Source of the DNA: Membranipora membranacea
Taxonomy: Eukaryota; Bryozoa; Gymnolaemata; Cheilostomatida; Membraniporidae
Direction: 5' to 3'
Assembly: GCA_914767715.1 (NCBI GenBank)
Contig: OU612067.1
Span: forward strand, 19,101,001 to 19,165,000
DNA: 64,000 nucleotides
In this document: in pieces, positions 51,706 through 63,534 of the stretch
Numbering within the stretch: position 1 is the stretch's first letter
How the letters are laid out: every line of letters begins with the position of its first letter
Program-made: the position numbers and the translations under genes
The notes under the pieces: generated by a model
What the model was told of the DNA's origin: nothing
Seen by the model: the letters and a program-made list of their open reading frames with translations, nothing else
Database searches by the model: none

Positions 51706-54700
51706 ATGTAGTGACATACCATACCATACCATTCTTATAACAGTCAACCACTATAAATTCCCCACATTATAAGTGGTGTTACATAATTTATGGTATTTAT
51801 TAGATAGATTTTACATAATATTTGATGTGCGATTGGCAAAAATCAGTATTTACATAGCATCACAATTTTAAAAAACTATCTCCAAAGCCCAATTTGAGGA
51901 TCTGTGCTGTACTTTTATACACCACAAACGGCAATTTGGATCGAATCACACTATACAAACATAATCACCATGCCTCAATTATCCATTCAGTTAGATAAAT
52001 CACCAAATTCAATAAAAGTAGATGATTGCTTCCTGATATTCGGAGCTTTCTGTTAGACATGAATAATTAATTTTTCTTGCAGTATCGGTCAGCTGATCAA
52101 CATAGAGAGCTTGGATATCCGTTACAACAGGAGACTAACTACGATACCTGAGAGCTTAATCAGTACCAATGCAGTACGGCGAGTCAAATTTGAAGGTTGT
52201 GATGGGCTAACATCTCCACCTCTGAGCGTCTGTAAACTTGGCCTTGAAGCTATGAGAGGACACTTGAAACATCTGAAAGGTAAATTTATCAATCAAACTT
52301 TTGACGGGAGTCATCAGCTCAAGCTTAAAATTTTGTTTGAAAAAGTGCAACAAAAATTAACGAATCATCGCTATCAATGGGTTTAAAAACTTGAAAGATT
52401 AAACTTGTGATGAACGTAGCTTTCCAATAACACTATTTGACAACTGATATTTGATTGGAGAGATTATCTTTATTTAATATATTAATAGGTTTAGCAGTGT
52501 GGCAACCTAGTAATAATTTGTTGAAAATCGGTGAATCACCTTTTGATATAAAATATGACAAAATAATATAGGCTTCTTTGGAGTCGTGATCTACTCATTC
52601 AATAAAAGGTGTATCCAACAATAATCTGCCACAAATGCGAGGAGGACTGACACTACATACACATCAAGTTTTTACAAGGACATCATAAGGTGTACTCTTG
52701 AGTTTTGGCATCTACTTGTGTTCCTCTCTTTTAGTCTGGTACAGGCATACATTGGAACCAAAGATTGACGCAATTCCATATATAGATGAGGAACAACTGA
52801 CTCAGATCTCATTGTCAGAGTTGACAGCTGTCACTAAAGGGCTTGACATAACACACATGTATACCAGTGGCTATATCCCACAAAATCTACACCAGATTGC
52901 CCCTAAACTGAAACAGCTCAGACTGAATGTGATACCGAAAGAAGATCAACTAATGAGGTTGGTTTTACCATTATTATCATCACTATCAGTTTATAGAAAA
53001 AGCAGAGGCACATGTCAGTTTGGTAGTGTAGAGCATGACTTAGTCCTTGACTTGTAATTAGTCAATTGCTCATTATTCATTATTGGAGAGGTATACACCC
53101 AAGGGTGCTGGGGGATGGAACAATCAACCTTGAAAGTTCTCCAAATGGGACTCGAACCCACAACTCCTGCCGCACTAATCGCCTGGCTGTGAAAAGCAAG
53201 CGCTAACCAATTGCGCATCTCACAATCATCAAAAAATAATGGCCCCAATTAGAAAGCCTGCTATTCACTACTCAGATTTGTGTTGTCACATCTAACAGCA
53301 CATACCAAACCACTGCTGCCACCCTATGAAACACAGCGCACTCGTTAGGGTTCTTGGCCTCACATAGCTCATTGCTGGAATCCCTGAAAGTTAATTCATT
53401 ACCATGCCCTTACACATGGCAGTCATATATCAAATAAGTACTCACGTATTATTTGGTATGTATATCGCTACAGTAGCTCACTGACATATCTGGAGATGTT
53501 GGATGTGTCCTGGAACAGTAAAGTAGACACTTTACCTGACTGGATATGTCAGATAAGATCACTTAAGGAGTTATATGTTCGAGATAATGAACTCAGCAAA
53601 CTACCAGACTCGTGAGTGATGCAATCAGTTTATGTATGGAATATGATGAAGAAACCAGTTTTTCCTACAATACGCTATATTTATGCCTTCACCACATTTA
53701 CATGTGTGTGGTAACATGATCACTTGTGTGCAGGCTGGTCAGCACCATAATGAAATAAAAAGTGTATAACTTGTTCTAGTGCTATCTAGACTAATCAATA
53801 TTTCCACCGTATTACAGGATTAACTCACTAAAAAACCTGGAGAAATTGGATATATCAGGCAATAACGTGGAGACATTACCTGAATGGTGAGCACTTTTAC
53901 ATGTTCATATATATATATATATTTGGAGCCGATTTTATATATTCACTACTAAAGATTCACCATATATGATAAGTAGTGAATCTTTGAGGCCTCTAAACTT
54001 ATAATTGAATGTTTGTGACTCTCAATGTTATGTAATAAAAGGTTTCTGGTTTTAATTTCCAATTCCGTCTGCATTAAGGGTAATATAAATCTGCGATTCC
54101 TTGTTGACCCAGAATTAGCTTAACCTTCATACTGATGATTCAGAATATTGCTTGACATTCCCTTATCAAAATTTGATGCTCCACCAAATAGATCTAAATG
54201 ACAACAAAGATTTCACCAAATTTCTGTTCCCATCGGTATATCAGCATCAGCTTGATGAAGAAGCTAGAGAAGCTAGTTGTATCTCGTAATCAGATTCAAA
54301 CACTGCCTGAGGGGATAGCAGAGATGATATCACTAAAAGAGTTATCTGTATGGAGGTGTAAACTCAGAGAAATACCAGACTGGTGAGTGAATAAAGACTA
54401 GTATGAGAAGGTAGTGTGATACTAGTTTGTTCATATAGCCAGTGTTCACGTATGTTTACACTAAGTCACTATTATTTCACTTCAAACTTCATCTGTATGA
54501 GAAAATGGTAACTGTTTGATTGTATTGTCCTGCATAGAGATATGAAATAGGAATATGTGAGCAAATTTGAATATCGTGCATATCGACCAATATCGATCAA
54601 TATGGGATTACATATACATATATACATATCAGTGGCGTATATTAGCAATCACGGCCCACGGAATGCCGTGAATGGCTGAATAGCTCAGTGTGTAGAGCTA

Positions 54701-55033
54701 CTGCCTAATAATCACTGTTAATAAGATTAATGTGGGTTCGAATCCCATCAAGGTTCAGTTTTTTTCAAATGGGTGCTTTATAACTGGAGCATTTTTACCG
54801 TAATCTTCTACTGCTATTGAGTTGTTTTCTGAAAGTACCCAACAGCTCAGTGAGCTATTGAAATACCTCTCTGCTTGCACTATTTTGCTACCGATATGCA
54901 AAAATTTCCATGGTGGGAGGGCGCCCCTCCCACACCCTCCCCGCCACGCCTACGGCGTGTGGATCGGGCTGCGCCCATTCATTATGCTCATCTCTAAAAA
55001 GTCAGTGAGTGAAATTTTTTAGAATATACGCCC

Positions 55034-55074
<41 letters not shown>

Positions 55075-58000
55075 CATCACCAGCTCATTAACCACCATGC
55101 TTTTCAGCGTGGTAATTCACTCATAACGCCTGAGCTATTTTGCCCACCACCTTTCTCATAATATCGCTCAATGTCGCATATTACATGCTGTAAAATTTCA
55201 AAAGTGGAGCCTTGGGCACATTACGTAAAATTCCTGCTGTCAAATGAATTTATGGTTTTTGATATATTAGCTTTCATGGTTAGGTGCAGTAATGCTTACA
55301 TTCAAAGTTATGTTCTTTTACTTGCAGCATTGGACAGCTGACCAATCTCATCAAACTGGATGTCCGATACAATGACAAGCTAACCAGCATTCCTGAGAGT
55401 CTGTACAGTGTTAGTACATTACAAGAAGTCCTGTGTGATGGCTGTCATACACTAACCTCTCCACCTCTGGCTGTCTGCAACCTCGGAGTTAAAGCTGTGA
55501 GAAAGTACTTATTTGATCTCCGTGTGGAACGAGGAAGTAACCAACTGCTTTTTCCTGTCACAGTAATCGGAAAGAGGAAGGCAGGTAAAACTAGCCTTGT
55601 TCAAAGTGTCCAACAGAACAAAAGAGTGCTGACACAGCGTGAATCTTCTGAAGAAGGTCTGGTTGATGCTGCCACCAAAGTATTCAAAGTATGTGAAGCT
55701 GATATAGATAAGACAACGAAACTGATATTTACTGACTTTGGGGGACACACAATGTACCACTTTTCTTATCAGCTGACCTTCAAGACTCAGTGTGTGCCAC
55801 TGCTGGTAATAGACATAGCTGAGTTTGACAGGTTGGCTGATAAGAATGGTGAGGAGTCAGCTTGTGAAGAGCTATGTCTAACATGGCTAGCTCATCTGTA
55901 TATCTCATCACCAGGTCTCAACCGACCAGTAGTAGTCCTCACTCATCGTGACAAACTTAGTGATGAATGTTTCACCCGCCGAGAACAGCAACTCATTGAG
56001 GTCACTGAAAGGTTACGACAGCACATCATTGAAGCTGAGAGAAGTGTATCCCCAACACTAAGCCCTGTTTTTACTATGACTACCTTTAGTGATACCTCGG
56101 AACCCTTCATAGGACACATTGACATTCTTGATTTATCAGACACATCTGATCTGACTGACATTAGTGACTTGAAGGATGCCCTCCTCATTGCTGGCTCAGA
56201 GCTGATCACAGAGATCCCAGGAATATGGTATCTAATGCTTATCAGAATCACTGAACGAGTTGACCAACCATTCATTCACCTGTCAGAAATAGATAAAGAG
56301 TTTCCTGATGACAAAGAGCATGTGACCCTTCAATATCTCCACGAAACAGGATGTATCATGTGGTTTGGGAAAATAGACAAACTTTCAAACTACATATTCC
56401 ATCATTCAGAGGTTTTGACAGGTCTCATAGAAATCCTATACAGTCATACCCTAGATGATACCTGGAGCAAACGCCTGAACCTCTTTTCTCCTTTCACCTC
56501 TGATGGGAAGAAGATAGATAAAAGGAAATACACTGCTATGATTGACAACTTCAACGCGACAGGAGTAATAGAGGCTTCTTTGCTCCTAAATCTGCTGGAA
56601 AAGGAATCTACAATCCCAGCTGATATCTCAGTAGAAATCCTGAAGACATTTCACCTCATTCATCTATGTGGACCAACATCTGATTTAAGTCATGAGAAAT
56701 ACATCGTACCATATTTTGCGAAGGAAGAGATAAAAGCGCCTGAGGTCTTTGATAGTCTGATCCCACTGAAGGTAGATCTATGGCTACGAGGTCTCCCTAT
56801 TCCGGGCTACGTCTTCTCCCTCATTACAGCAGCCTACCTGGACATAAACTCAGACCCCTACAACTACCCTGAGGTTGGTAAGAACGGTGTAACAGTGACC
56901 AACCACACGAACAAAAGTGTCAAATATCTTCTACATGATGCTACAGAAAAGCGTCTCTCCCTGATTACTCTCGCACCCCTGAGGAGAATCGGTGATGCAT
57001 GGTGTGATCATCTCGCCTCACTCCGACAGCTCATCTCAGAACTGCGTTCAGTTTGGAAAGCAGTTCGCTATCAGAATGTCTTCGTTTGCTCCCATTGCTT
57101 ACTCTCAAATAAGCCAACTCCAACTACTGCTGTCGATCCTGATTGGTTTCAGCCAGAAAACCTGGATGGAGATCTAGATGTTTGCTATACGGGAAAGGAG
57201 ACTCGTGTATGCAAAGCTACAGCTGCCATCACGGAAAGTGAAACCGTTCCAACACCACTGATTTCTCCGTGTGAGTAATATCTCAAAGACAGCCAAACAG
57301 CTGCTCCTCTTTCCGCTCTGCAAAAACTGTTGCTAGAAATACGAACCTGATTGTCAATAAACAACCATAAGCCCATGATGTGATCAAATGTCACTTTCTC
57401 TCTGCAACCCCGCTTCATTCCATTTTGTTTATCAGACAGTTGATTGTTAGGCATCATTTCAATGGAGGCTTTAGATTATTTTGTTTTATCTGCAGGTTCT
57501 GACATATCTGAAACTGGATATGACGTGCTAAACGCTTACATCTCAAACCTCCGAGTTCTGTCTAGTAAGTTGTTTTACACCAATCTTTCAAGTGTAATCC
57601 GGATAATTGTAAATAATTTGGTTTGTCATATGTTACGACGACTTTGTTCTCAGAACTGTCTGTGCTGATCTTCAATTACTATCTGAATCGATGAAAATAC
57701 CCATCATTGATCGAGGTGTATAATATTCATCTTTATTTTCTCATAGATGAGTCAAAGATTCTGAAGGAGCTCATAGAGAAACATCCACTCGACACAAAGG
57801 ACATCAAGCTGCTGTTTGACCACAGTGATCAGTATATAATACCACATCAGGAAACTCATGTGAAGAGATGTGGATTAGTTCTGTTCAACTCTGACAACAG
57901 AGAGGGGGCCGCAAAAGAAGCTAATGCTATGAGTGAGAGCCTCACCAAATCTGGAATTCAGACTAAGACAGTGGAATGGAAGCGGGACTATGATCTGTTT

Positions 58001-58733
58001 GCTGAAATCCATGATGAGCTGACTGGGCTGATTTCTGATGGACTATCACTGCTCATCGTCTCAATCATGTCACATGGTACAGCTGGAATTCTGACCGGAA
58101 TCAACGACTCCAAAATAGCTATTTCTGATGTGCTGAAGACGTTAAGAGTCAAGCTACCTAAACATATCCCTCTGGTAAGTTGTATCCCCACTGAATTTCC
58201 TAGACCAGTTTTCGGAGGCTGCATTTTTCTATAGATATTTGATCATAATATTGTGTGTTTTGCAGTTATTACGGCAAACCTTATGAAATTGATAATTAAG
58301 GAGTAAATCCTTCAATCTTTTGCAGATTCTCATATTGCAGGCTTGTCAAGCCTATTCCGATTCGGGATCTCAGAGTCATATAGACGCTGGCCGCGCAGAA
58401 CCACCTAAGTCTTATGTAGTTCTGGAGAGGCCTCATACTCTGTTACTGATGTCATCAGTTGTTGGAGGGATGGCTGTAAGAGGAGCGTTCACAGGGGCCA
58501 TGGCTAGACAGTTCGCTAAGGCTAATGGGAAGATAACTATAAACGATATGGTGACTAATGCAGTCATCGACATGAAGAAGAATGAACCAGATGAGTACAA
58601 TCAGTCCCCAGAATCAAGGAACACTCTACAGAAGAGTCTGATCCTCCCACCAGGTATAGATACACCAGATTCACAGCAACACAGTGAGGGAACATCTAAG
58701 GAAAGCCTCCTGGAGAAACTCTTAGGCAAATGA
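41949..58733 (+). CDS. LRR-Roc-COR-caspase-like protein, copy B (complete, 33 exons)
   Basis: Exons: 41949-42051, 42659-42887, 22 cassettes of 141 nt (listed separately), 52083-52279, 52735-52957, 53474-53611, 53818-53886, 54245-54382, 55328-57270, 57496-57564, 57747-58174, 58326-58733. All phases match; 7,047 nt, 2,348 residues. The ATG follows an in-frame TAG two codons upstream; an early basic KRRR could be a nuclear signal. Order: short N-terminal module (~35-110), LRRs (~111-1210), a second copy of the N-terminal module (~1211-1284), more LRRs, Roc (P-loop GKRKAGKT near 1481, DFGGH, THRD), COR, a CSHC patch, and a caspase-like domain (His 2180 in SHG, Cys 2220 in QACQ, p10-like tail). 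ROCO GTPases work as nucleotide-gated dimers; a cytosolic sensor with protease output is my inference. Two adjacent genes split near 52,300 remain possible, but no ATG was found for the second. Confidence 0.85.
43239..51244 (+). repeat. Array of 22 LRR exon cassettes (141 nt each, ~377-bp period)
   Basis: Exon starts: 43239, 43516, 43893, 44270, 44648, 45025, 45402, 45780, 46156, 46533, 46911, 47289, 47666, 48044, 48422, 48800, 49179, 49557, 49935, 50313, 50727, 51104. Each is exactly 141 nt, has AG before and GT after, and starts and ends in phase 2. Any number can therefore be gained, lost or skipped without a frameshift. Each encodes 47 residues, two LRRs of 24 and 23: LxxLxVxGNxxLQxLPDDIG, then MKSLKxLxVxxCDLTHLP. 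None has a stop. The period is 376-379 bp except for two steps (277 and 414). Together they would add 44 LRRs. Introns are themselves near-identical, showing recent unequal exchange. Confidence 0.95.
46339..48562 (+). repeat. Recent three-cassette block duplication (1,133-bp period)
   Basis: Cassettes at 46533, 46911 and 47289, with introns, are repeated at 47666, 48044 and 48422, offset 1,133 bp. By eye the two blocks are identical except for an ATT/ATG (Ile/Met) change in the third cassette. This is the youngest step in growth of the array. Confidence 0.9.
51245..52082. other. Intron after the cassette array, with (AT)n run
   Basis: The first ~50 bp still resemble the array introns; the rest is unrelated. 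An AT run lies at about 51,679-51,705. It holds no exon that I can support. It marks the downstream border of the repeat expansion. Confidence 0.6.
52083..52386 (+). other. Terminal-LRR exon with alternative read-through end
   Basis: Spliced at 52,279 (G|GTAAAT) this exon continues into the second N-terminal module. If the donor is ignored the frame runs on to a stop at 52,386, which would give an LRR-only protein without Roc or caspase. The exon is paralogous to the start of the Roc exon (GQL...NKLTSIPESL-type sequence then SPPL..C.LG), so the gene carries two copies of its terminal LRR. Confidence 0.45.
53050..53235 (-). mobile_element. tRNA-derived SINE
   Basis: On the minus strand an A-box-like GCGCAATTGGTTAGCGC is followed by an exact B box GGGTTCGAGTCC about 45 nt later, then an unrelated body toward 53,050. 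A T-arm can be drawn, but the acceptor ends do not pair, so this is not a functional tRNA gene. It lies in the intron between ROCO exons 52,735-52,957 and 53,474-53,611. The 3' border is approximate. Confidence 0.6.
54630..55036. mobile_element. hAT-like non-autonomous element with tRNA-like core, complete (copy 2)
   Basis: The termini are CAGTGGCGTATATT and AATATACGCCCCTG, 407 bp apart. The flanks are ATACATAT and ATATATAT, an 8-bp duplication with one mismatch in AT-repeat DNA. It carries the tRNA-like A and B boxes. It occupies the same intron position as the element at 1-365, giving an inherited insertion shared by both ROCO copies. Confidence 0.85.
55037..55070. repeat. (AT)n microsatellite
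   Basis: Pure AT run at the element's right edge, about 10 bp longer than its counterpart at 366-389. Confidence 0.9.
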
Positions 58734-60121
58734 GTTTTCAAGTTATTTCTGGTCTATGCAAGTGACCTTTCACAGACTTTCCATGTGGAAGTATTCTATA
58801 AACCATCATTCAGGTCAAGATATACAATCATCTCGTAAGATTGATCAGTTCCACAAATCAACCTGATCATTCTCGCTGTGTTCAGATGTTACGTCTGTAG
58901 CGTATCAGCATAGTGACTGGTGAAGTCATTTTCTGTAAATTCGTTGCATGTTTGACTCAGGCAAGACTATGAGTTTTATGTAAATGTGGCTGATCACATT
59001 TAACACTTTCAGATATTGGTAGATCATTAATTCTGAATCAATGTTTGAAGATGATTTGGATAGCTAGAATTATTTTTTGTTGACATTTACTTTTGTACTT
59101 TTGTATAACTTGAGACTTGAACATAAGTTTACATCTGGTAATCGCGCCTGCAACTTAATGGTTCTGTTCCATGCCACTGCTGACCGAGAGTTTTTTATTT
59201 CTTATATTCTTCATTTACAAGTTTATGCTGTATTTTAATATAGAGAGGGATGATTTCTTGTGACGAGTCTTCAGTGTTGGTTGTATTTGAATCTATAGCT
59301 GTTTATTAATTAGTTTGTGATTCACTGGTATAGCGTGTCCTTGGAATTTCCTACATTAAAAAATTATATTCAACAATGCCACTAAATTGTCGGGTCTTGT
59401 GACATCCAATACTAGCTTTAGTTTCTGTGGATTGTTAGTCAATGTTATCAGGTATTGCCTAAATCTTATCAAGGAGGTAAAGACAGTCTTTAACTCCTTG
59501 ATATTATCATGTAAATTTCACCAGTAAAGTGAGAGGTGAAGAGACATAGATTCCCTGAAGGAAACTATTGGGCTGATCACGTTTTAACTTGTAGGTCACC
59601 CTACGGTGTAACAGCAAGAAATGCTGTCCAGTGGTTCAGAGAGAGTTGCGATATCAAAGGGATGCTGCTCTGCGAACATTTCAATGCTCACAGAGATCAG
59701 ACTTAACTACATGAGCCCTCACACTAGGGTAGCATATCACTTCAGTTGACATTTAGAAACTAGTTCAACATTCGAATACTTGGTATTAATTTACAATCGC
59801 AGCTTGACTTAATATCATATCACTCAATCAATCAAAAGTGGCAGAAAAACAGACAATTTTCAAAGAAAACTTCTAACCATAGTAGTAATATTTCATCATC
59901 TGATAAAACAATATGCAGGGGTAGATAACTTGTAAACGAGATCAATTTGGATAAAATTAATATGGTATAAATGTCACATAATATAGAATTGTCAAAACAT
60001 TCACATCCAGTTCACACAGACACTCCATCAGAACAAATCATATATGAAACTAGTTTTAGTTCTCAGACTACATTAGAAAACACATTCATATATTAATATA
60101 GAATTATGAACTATTATTTCA
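58734..60121. other. Spacer between convergent ROCO copy B and CEP295 copy 2
   Basis: AT-rich sequence collinear with 4,050-6,170 minus the foldback element, whose empty target TGATATTATCA is near 59,500. It probably holds the 3' UTRs. No gene is seen. Confidence 0.6.
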
Positions 60122-63003
60122 TCATGACGATTTTATACTCCTAGCCAGTAATTTACTCCCATATTCTTTTCTGCGAGCCTGTACATCTACTTTCTGTGCC
60201 TCTCTGGCTTTATAAGCTCTCTTCTGTTTTACTTCTTCTAACTGACCATACAATCTGTGTATAAGATAAATAGTAAGTGAATAATAGCCTGTGTCCCACA
60301 CTACAAAGTGGTGGAGGTGGGAGGAGTCCCTATGTACTTACATCAATCAGAATTTCCCAATTGGTTTAGAACGTAAGTTTCTAAAACCAAGAATGATTGA
60401 GTTGCAGCCAACAGGACATGAGAGCAGAGGATCTTCGTAACAGTGCGGTAAGATATGACAGTTTTTTCACAATCTGCTTTCAGATAATAATCCGTTGGGG
60501 GTTACCTCATCTCAGTGGCAGACAATGTCATCTATGTTCTGTTATATAACATGAGGCCACTCCAAATTAATACCTTGATCTAGATGACAGTATGAGGATT
60601 TGTAGGTGGAGGGAGGTGATTTTTTATTTTATATTTTAGCCCTACAAAACAGCTGGAGGTAAAATAGTTTTTTTATTTTATCTATCTACCCTGAACTCAA
60701 GTGGCTGTAAATTCTATTTTATTTTCTCTCTCCAACTCACATGCACGAATCTTAAATGGTTGAGTTTGCCACATCATGAGTGTTTGATAATGTAATGCCA
60801 CAAACTCACATTGCAAGCCATCAAAGTCTAGTATAAGGCATATATGATATAAACTTTTGATATAACCATATGCTTGCTATCACAATATTTGTATACAAAT
60901 AAGTAGCCAATGACCCAAGAGTAGCATGCCACGCCTCCTACCCTGAGTAAGTCTAATTTTATTATTTGTAAAATCCACGATGGACAATAAAGGAGGGAGA
61001 CAAAATTGCAGAGAAAGTATTCCTATTATATTTCTTGTTCTCTTCATCCATATTGAGTCACCACTCACCATAGGTAATAAAATTATATATCATGCATACC
61101 ATGTGCATACATATAGGGAATTTACAGGCGTTTAGGGGTATATGTTTTATATTTTACTTGGTCAATTGACCAGGAGGTAAAATATTTTATTTTTTTATGA
61201 CTATTCCCAGCTGGCATCTGGTGGTATCTTGATTTGATCAGGGCTCTGACAAGGCGGTGGGCGTTCATCTAGATCAAGGAATTAATTTGGAGTGGCCTGA
61301 TAATGCAAAAACTACTCAGAAAATCATAACTGACCTTTTAGTTCTCTCAGTCATCTCTTTCTTTTGTTTCTTTCTCGCAGCAGAATCTAAAGTTCTCACA
61401 GAAGTCTTCGGTCTGACATCTGGGTCGGCTCTAGTCTGTGCTTCTGCTATAAAGTTATATAAATAGTTATAAGTGTTGTTGGCTATAACTCAATATTGTT
61501 ATTGTGTGGCTCATAATATTTATGATTTATTATTTATGACCAATAACCACACATTAAAAACTTCTGCAATATATAGAAGCCTATTTGATATTGGAGCATA
61601 CTACATAGGATATGATTGTGACCAGCATGAGAATTAGAACAGTTACGCACAAAAGATGATCATGATCATCAAAATTCTAGCTACCTTCCATTTATTATTA
61701 CATCTTATATAAACACATATAGAAATACAATTTCCAGTATCCTAATAATTCAATATACATAGATGAAGCCGGAAGTCATGAACAAACCTGTCAAAGGCTC
61801 CTCCTCAATCCACTGTAGTCCAGGTACAGCTGACAGCACCTCACCTACATTCTCAGCCTGTTCATCATCACCACTACCTGCAGTCTGTGGTTCCTCTACT
61901 AATGTTAGATTGGATTCATCAGGTATAGTGCTGGCGAATGTGATCTCAGGTTCTTCTAATAGACCAGTAGAATGTTCTGTGTCCTGAAATGTAATGACAT
62001 GAAACCGGTAAGAATGCAGTATAAAGGTATGAATATGAAGGTATTTGCTGAAGTGTAACTATTTTATTTCCATCTTAAAACTTAACAATTTGTTGTATTG
62101 TCCTTCGCAGCTCTCCTCAGTGGAAACTTAGGAGGATTTATCAAACAATGAGATAGTTGACAGATCACAAAACTACAAGCGATTGCCGGGTGATAAAATA
62201 CAATGCAAGTATTTTACATACACCCTGGTCGGTCTCGACCAGCTTTGTTTGGATGGTGCTAAGACAGGCTATATACACTCTAAGTTTATACAAACATAGT
62301 ACATAGTACATATAGAACAGCACCTGTAATGGTTTTTGAGGAGTACTACTTGAAGGTCTACTACTGATAGTTATCTTCATAGGAGTAGATTGCGAGATAT
62401 CAGCATCACCAAGCAACATATCATCTACAAAATAATCATACCTTCTCATGTCATACCAACTTATCGAGCCAAAAGGAAGTTAGACCATAGGAATTCGGAA
62501 TTTGATATAGCAATGTTGTTCAAAACTTGCTCAATCATTTTCCAGGTCTGAAATGATACATGATACAGATGACCTTTGATCTCTACTACAGTATGGATAA
62601 TTAGAGGATAACTGGCAGCTTTTTCGAGGCTATAAAGAGCATTTAGTCAGGAAGCAGCCCCCACTTTCACTTCTACCAAATGACTGGGGTTTAATTGTGC
62701 TTAATGTAAGGAGTTTTTGGAGCTGATCACAATGGTGGCACAATATGCGGCTGTTATTGACCTTACATGGCCCATTGCTGCGAAAATAATATTTGTGTTT
62801 GACTACTCTTACTGTAATAAAAGCTATTCAATAAGAAGGTCATGTCTCCTCTAAATATACTCCCCACCCCCACCCACCGCAGTTTGTCACACTGATCGGC
62901 GGTGTCTTTGGAGAGCCTTATAGTAATAATAAACACCTACCGACAGAAAATCTAGTCTCTTCCTGGTCTGCTGCTAATGTTTTCATCGGTGATCCAAAGG
63001 AAT
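60122..63003 (-). CDS. CEP295: CEP295-like protein, copy 2 (3' end only; continues past window)
   Basis: Exons 63003-62941, 62424-62324, 61983-61788, 61446-61335 and 60254-60122 correspond one-to-one, with equal lengths and phases, to the last five exons of copy 1. The C-terminal ALMS-type motif (RLYGQLEEVKQKR ... KLLA) is intact and the stop is conserved. No frameshift or stop is seen, so nothing suggests a pseudogene in this part. Upstream exons should follow the minisatellite beyond 64,000. Confidence 0.82.
60555..61297. mobile_element. PIF/Harbinger-like MITE (copy in CEP295 copy 2)
   Basis: Same termini (GGCCACTCC...) and TGA flanks (60,552-60,554 and 61,298-61,300) as the element at 6,604-7,350, at the same intron position. 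It is an inherited insertion, not an independent one. Confidence 0.78.
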
Positions 63004-63534
63004 CTAAAATCATAAAAATATATATGTTCTGCCATGAGAGGTACAAATGACAATGGTTGATTACAATTGACACAGTTTAATTAACAGGATATACCCACCC
63101 TTGGAAAAGGTTTTCATTGAATAAGACAAGCTGATTAAGATGTTTATTTACTGTTATATCTGTGTGGTGTTACAATGTATATTTTTTGTGCCGCGTGTAA
63201 TCACTGCTCGAACGAATCAGCATTATCCCATAGACTAGAACATTGTAAGTCTGTTGTTGACAGTTTGTCCCTAGCAGTCAACTATGACCCCCAAATGAAG
63301 ATTATTCATCTAATTTTGGGTCAGCTGCGCCAAAAAATATTGCAGTGTTTTCAAAATTGCAAACAGAAAAAAAAGGGTTAAGGTCAATGCTACAATGGAC
63401 CTGTGACTTTACCAAGTCCTTGAGTCTGTCAGAAGAACATATACTGTCCCAGATAAGGAATCAGCAGGTGTAGTATTCATTACATAGACGCAGAGTGTTT
63501 GATCTTACAAGCAGTGAGTATGTACACTCACAAA

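Noticed and set aside
53135-53225. Minus-strand tRNA gene
   Set aside because: The D and T arms can be drawn, but the acceptor ends do not pair and a SINE-like body follows.
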